Below are positions 60,799-64,000 of a stretch of DNA of 64,000 bases, in pieces. Origin of the DNA: Asparagopsis taxiformis. Lineage: Eukaryota > Rhodophyta > Florideophyceae > Bonnemaisoniales > Bonnemaisoniaceae. The notes below the pieces were generated by a model. That model was not told the DNA's origin. It saw nothing but the letters and a program-made list of their open reading frames with translations, and did not search any database. The position numbers and the translations under genes were made by a program. Within the stretch, counting starts at the first letter, position 1; every line of letters begins with the position of its first letter. Location: NCBI GenBank assembly GCA_030407315.1, contig JALQPE010000276.1, positions 1 through 64,000 on the forward strand. Reading direction: 5' to 3'.

Positions 60799-62160
60799 TT
60801 AAGCCTTCGGCTTTGCGGGTAGCGAAGCTCGTAGAGAGTCCCCGAGTCCTTTAGCAAGGTTACGGACAGAAAGAAAATCTTCTCCGTCACTGCGGCCTAT
60901 AGTCACCTTGACGGTGTGTTTAACCTCTGGGCGTAGGCCCTTGAGGTAGTAGTTGACCAAGTCTCTTTCCGAGAAGACGTTCGCACACAGGAGTGCAGCG
61001 TCCTGCAGTCTGTCTGCGTATGCAGCTTCGTCTTCATCCGGCCCTTGCCGTATACGCGTTACCGCGTCATAAGCGTCCGCTAGGACATTGTACGTCGCGT
61101 AGCGAGCCAGAAGGGCGTTAACGGCTTGAGGCCAAGTGATCTGCTGATGCAGGTGGTTGAGAAGCTTGCGCTTTCGCGCCTCGGCGGCGATAAACCGTTG
61201 AGGTTCTCCTTCCAGGAAATACTTGAGTAACTTGGTAGCTTCTCCCTCCGAGACTCCGCATGAATCACATGCATCTTGAAATTCCGCGAGGAACCGGAGG
61301 ATATCGATGGGTTCCGTACCATCGAACGGCGTGAATGACGCGTTGAAATTACGGATCTTCTCCGTTAGCTTATACAAGCTTCTTGATTTACCTATTGGGG
61401 TATCAGTCGTTAGGGACTTGTTCTTGAGTCGGTAGTACCGATAGGAGACCACTAGGTCGAACGCGGGTTCGCGGGCCTTCAAGGGCACTAAGCCTTCCTC
61501 AAGAGGTCCTTCTTCATCGTCCCACGAGGGATTTTTCGGTACTGATCCGGTGGCACGAGTGCGCTGTCTCGTGCGAGAGATATTCCCTGTTTGGGATAGT
61601 GATTCGGCGAGGGCGTCGACACGGTCCGACAGGTGTCGGGTTGCTTCTGCGACTTGATCCAATCGGGGATATTCTTCTTCTTCCCTACTGGGTGTGGGGT
61701 CTGGGAAGTCAGATGGTCGGATGCGGCGCGAAGGTAACTCCTGTTGTCCTAACGGACTGGCATTAGAGCCGTGAATCGAAAGCTCCTCCAGACGAGTTTC
61801 TAAACGGGATACGCGTTTAGCGAATTCGGCTTTTACCTGCATCCAGGTTTCCGCTAGGAACTCGGCGTCCCGATCTTGTGTGGCTTCTCGGCTGGCGGCC
61901 AGCAATTTTGGCTCGACCAGTTCCATTACGGTTTCAACCGTGGCGTCTACGATCTCTGCCCTGCGGTCTTGAACAGTCTTCTCGACGACGGTGCTGAATT
62001 CAGCTTTGAACTCTTCCAACCGTTCGTTGAAGATTCGGTCAGCCCGATCTTGTAGGGTGTTGATCACCACGCCTTCTTCGGCGATCAGATCCGAATCGGA
62101 TAAGTCACTGGCAGGCGCTATGTCCTCACTAGAGGGTCCCGCTGTAGGGTTACGAGGCAT
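60799..62160 (-). CDS. gag: Ty3 Gag matrix-capsid part
   Basis: 453 codons from the ATG at 62160, 78 bp inside the 5' LTR edge. Residues 1-150 are acidic and helical with a coiled coil (DRIFNERLEEFKAEF, KRVSRLETRLEELS). The retrotransposon Gag capsid domain spans about 275-450: FTPFDGTEPIDILRFLAEFQDAC, LLKYFLEGEPQRFI, QAVNALLARYATYN and ERDLVNYYLKGLRPEVKHTV are the expected helices. It ends at an in-frame TAA after LPAKPKA, just before the nucleocapsid. Capsid-forming function is clear from the family. Confidence 0.9.
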   Translation of the reverse strand: MPRNPTAGPSSEDIAPASDLSDSDLIAEEGVVINTLQDRADRIFNERLEEFKAEFSTVVEKTVQDRRAEIVDATVETVMELVEPKLLAASREATQDRDAEFLAETWMQVKAEFAKRVSRLETRLEELSIHGSNASPLGQQELPSRRIRPSDFPDPTPSREEEEYPRLDQVAEATRHLSDRVDALAESLSQTGNISRTRQRTRATGSVPKNPSWDDEEGPLEEGLVPLKAREPAFDLVVSYRYYRLKNKSLTTDTPIGKSRSLYKLTEKIRNFNASFTPFDGTEPIDILRFLAEFQDACDSCGVSEGEATKLLKYFLEGEPQRFIAAEARKRKLLNHLHQQITWPQAVNALLARYATYNVLADAYDAVTRIRQGPDEDEAAYADRLQDAALLCANVFSERDLVNYYLKGLRPEVKHTVKVTIGRSDGEDFLSVRNLAKGLGDSLRASLPAKPKA

Positions 62161-62223
62161 CGTGGAGATGATGTGAAAGGGGAATTTCTCCCAAGGAGAG
62201 TTACCCGAGGGTACAAGGTTCTA

Positions 62224-62236
62224 GGTCGAGAGACCA
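62224..62236 (-). other. Ty3 primer-binding site
   Basis: TGGTCTCTCGACC on the minus strand begins one base after the 5' LTR end. It would pair with a tRNA ending GGTCGAGAGACCA. I cannot name the tRNA. Confidence 0.7.
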
Positions 62237-62237
62237 A

Positions 62238-62895
62238 TGTAGCAGGTAGAAAATCCGCTAGAGCGGCAAACCACCCGACAGGTGTCCCGAGCCTCGGTAG
62301 AGGAAGTGGTAGAGCAGATGAACCTTATAGGTACCCAGCGGGTAGTCTCGTGAGAGAGAAGGTGTCGTTACCCGGAGGGGGTTGTGCGACAAAGGGGTGC
62401 TCACGCGAGAGGCGTATGGATAGAGCGAGTGACGTAATCCGTCGAGCTGCTGGCTAACCCTAAGGTTTTCCCGGAGAGGGGTTGAACAATAGGTATGCGA
62501 ACACTGTTCCTGTGGGTCGTAATTCCACTTGAGTTTACGTTACTCTAGAAACCGTGCCTACTGGCTATTCCAGTGGCATATTTATACTAAGTCTACTGTA
62601 AGCTAGGGTTAGTGGTTAGGAATAAATATCCAGTTATTGACCAACCAGAGCCCAGTGAACGGCACTCGCCTACCCGCGAGGTTATTGCCAGTTAGGCTTA
62701 CATTGTAATTTGTCCCTTGTGGGGTCTTGGCCGGGGCCGATAGGCTCGAATAGGGTGTTTACAGCCTTGCGCTTGTCCCAATTACAGGAAACACGCCCAG
62801 TTGGGTGGTGCCTTGTGATTGGCACATCCCTTAAGTGGGCACCCAATAGGGAAGCGACACGACTCTGAATGAGAGGACCGCCAGGCGGTATGACA
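62238..62895 (-). repeat. Ty3 5' LTR
   Basis: 658 bp; minus-strand ends TGTCATACCGCC...CCTGCTACA. Partner of 50459-51141 with visible divergence, for example around 62362-62425. Confidence 0.92.
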
Positions 62896-63518
62896 AGCCG
62901 CGCGGGCATCTAGACGCTGTTTAGCCAACGTGGCGACATCGTCATCCGTGATTGCCGTACGAGGCAATGCAGCCCACGCGTGGGTCAGAACGCCGACGTT
63001 AAGCGCCACGCCGTCACGTAAGGCGGTGCCGACCGTTCCTGCGGGATCACTGCGTTCTGGCGAACCCTGACGAGGAGGACGAGGCGGACTGTCACGACGA
63101 GGTACGCCTGCGCGGGCCGACGCCCCAGCCCGACGCGATCGAGCGGCCGCTGCCATCGCGGCGACCCCGGAAGTTGCAGCCCCGTCTTTGGGCCCAAAGA
63201 CTGGGCTGCGACTTCCGGGATTATGGGTGACGAATTCCCTGAGTCTGACGCCGTTGCGTCAGCGTCGCGCGGAGCATCAGCCTTGGCAGCCTCGACGGGC
63301 GTTGCGGAGGCCAGCGGGCGAGACGAAGAGACAACGGCCTGTGGAACACCAGTTTGAGCCGCCCTAACGGATGGGGCGGGTGCGACGGACGCTTCCGTCG
63401 CTGGCGGCGCACCGACCCTGGCGAGGGAGGGAGCGCCCTGCGAAGGGTTCCTCGCTCCACCTCCAGCAGAGCCGGCGGGCCGCGGAGTGTTGGTATCGGT
63501 ACTGCGCGTGTTAACCAT
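62896..63518 (-). pseudogene. 5' part of a GC-rich ORF cut by the Ty3 LTR
   Basis: From the ATG at 63518 (MVNTRSTDTNTPRPAG) the frame is Ala/Pro/Ser-rich for about 120 residues. The sensible reading then passes into another frame near 63170 (AAAARSRRAGASARAGVPRRD) and continues as RTAITDDDVATLAKQRLDARAA until the LTR begins at 62895. A start of the MVNTRS type is common in retroelement Gag proteins, so this may be the N-terminus of another element's gag; a host gene is possible. GC content is much higher than in the rest of the window. The missing 3' part is not found on the other side of the Ty3 element. Confidence 0.45.
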
Positions 63519-63718
63519 CGTGGTTACCGTGTACGCGACGAAAGCGACAAGTGCAGCGAGCACGAAGGAAAGAGCCACGCGGGCGAGACGAGGGAAGAAG
63601 AGAACGAAAAGGGCTGCGAGCCGATGCAGGACGAGTTGACGAAACGAAGTGGCAACGGCCTAAGCGATGAGGATGGCGGATGGAGAAGTGACGAACGCTC
63701 CGGCGTCTGAGCTGCGGC

Positions 63719-63726
63719 TTAAATAA
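63719..63726 (-). promoter_or_regulatory. TATA-like box of the GC-rich ORF
   Basis: TTATTTAA on the minus strand about 200 bp upstream of the ATG at 63518, in otherwise GC-rich DNA. 63727-64000 holds nothing else I recognise. Confidence 0.35.
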
Positions 63727-64000
63727 TGCTCCAGCGACCGTTGTCGCAATGCCCGCTGGCACGAAATACGCGAGATGGCCGCGGCCTGCGCGAGAATCAC
63801 GCTGATTCGAACCTCACCCGCGTGGTGGAACTGGAAATTGCATTCGATTGCAAGGGACGCCTACGTGAGGCATTGTAAAACGATGCCAACGGGCGGGCCC
63901 GATGATTACGAAGAGGCGGGAGCGCACGCGCGCGCTCCGGCACCGTGGCCAACCGATTGGCCAGCCGGGCCGCGTTCAATTAAGCGAGATCTGTCGGGAC

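Larger units (their letters stand above)
50459..62895 (-). mobile_element. Ty3/gypsy chromovirus, 12.4 kb, minus orientation
   Basis: LTRs at 50459-51141 and 62238-62895 flank, in minus-strand order: PBS, Gag, zinc knuckle, protease-RT-RNase H-integrase and chromodomain; a polypurine tract lies beside the left LTR. Pol is fully open. An extra plus-strand coding region occupies 51643-54910. LTRs differ at many positions. No target-site duplication is seen (TAAAG left, AGCCG right), so the two ends may come from different insertions. Confidence 0.93.

Overview
This is a eukaryotic nuclear window packed with transposable elements. Evidence for a nuclear eukaryote: an intron-containing tRNA-Leu(CAA) with a pol III terminator, TATA boxes and AATAAA signals, secreted disulfide-rich proteins, and Ty1/copia, Ty3/gypsy, Mutator-like and Plavaka/CACTA-like elements. 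The host genes look mostly intronless. I cannot fix the lineage from sequence alone. An alga (for example a red alga) or another TE-rich protist fits; an AA15-type LPMO argues against a typical dikaryotic fungus.

Layout. (1) 0-8.6 kb, a probable cargo-bearing DNA transposon or its relic: a frame-broken beta-class N6/N4 DNA methyltransferase that appears to run into a SET-domain methyltransferase, two unrecognised ORFs joined by a TGATG stop/start overlap, and a 1000-aa Plavaka/Tnp2-like transposase on the other strand. (2) 9.2-11.2 kb, non-coding repeats: a tandem array whose units look like 12- and 27-nt micro-exons between GT-AG introns, a 24-bp minisatellite, 43-bp tandem repeats and an A/T-cored hairpin. 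(3) 11.1-13.06 kb, the RT/RNase H end of a Ty1/copia element with its polypurine tract. (4) 13.08-22.09 kb, a 9-kb Mutator-like element with near-identical inverted arms of about 2.3 kb. It carries a Ulp1-like protease fused to a Cys/His DNA-binding region, and a MULE transposase broken by one stop and two poly-A frameshifts.

(5) 22.4-41.4 kb is the host-like core. It holds an AA15-like lytic polysaccharide monooxygenase and a cluster of five apparently intact genes plus one degenerate gene for secreted proteins built from alternating four-cysteine modules (up to about 88 Cys). I know of no named family for them. The paralogs differ in charge: two are comparatively acidic and three are arginine-rich. 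A tRNA-Leu gene lies inside the cluster.

(6) 42.8-49.5 kb is a decayed Ty1/copia element with 113-bp LTRs, then a second, more decayed copy. (7) 49.5-50.2 kb is dense in the hexamer GGCAGT on both strands. (8) 50.46-62.90 kb is a 12.4-kb Ty3/gypsy chromovirus on the minus strand with LTRs, PBS, PPT, gag, zinc knuckle, an intact 1545-codon pol and a chromodomain. An additional long ORF lies on the opposite strand between pol and the 3' LTR. (9) 62.9-64.0 kb is GC-rich DNA with the 5' part of an ORF cut by the Ty3 LTR.

The best candidates for undescribed biology are the charge-diverse modular secreted family next to an LPMO, the inferred DNA methyltransferase-SET fusion near a transposase, and the micro-exon array.
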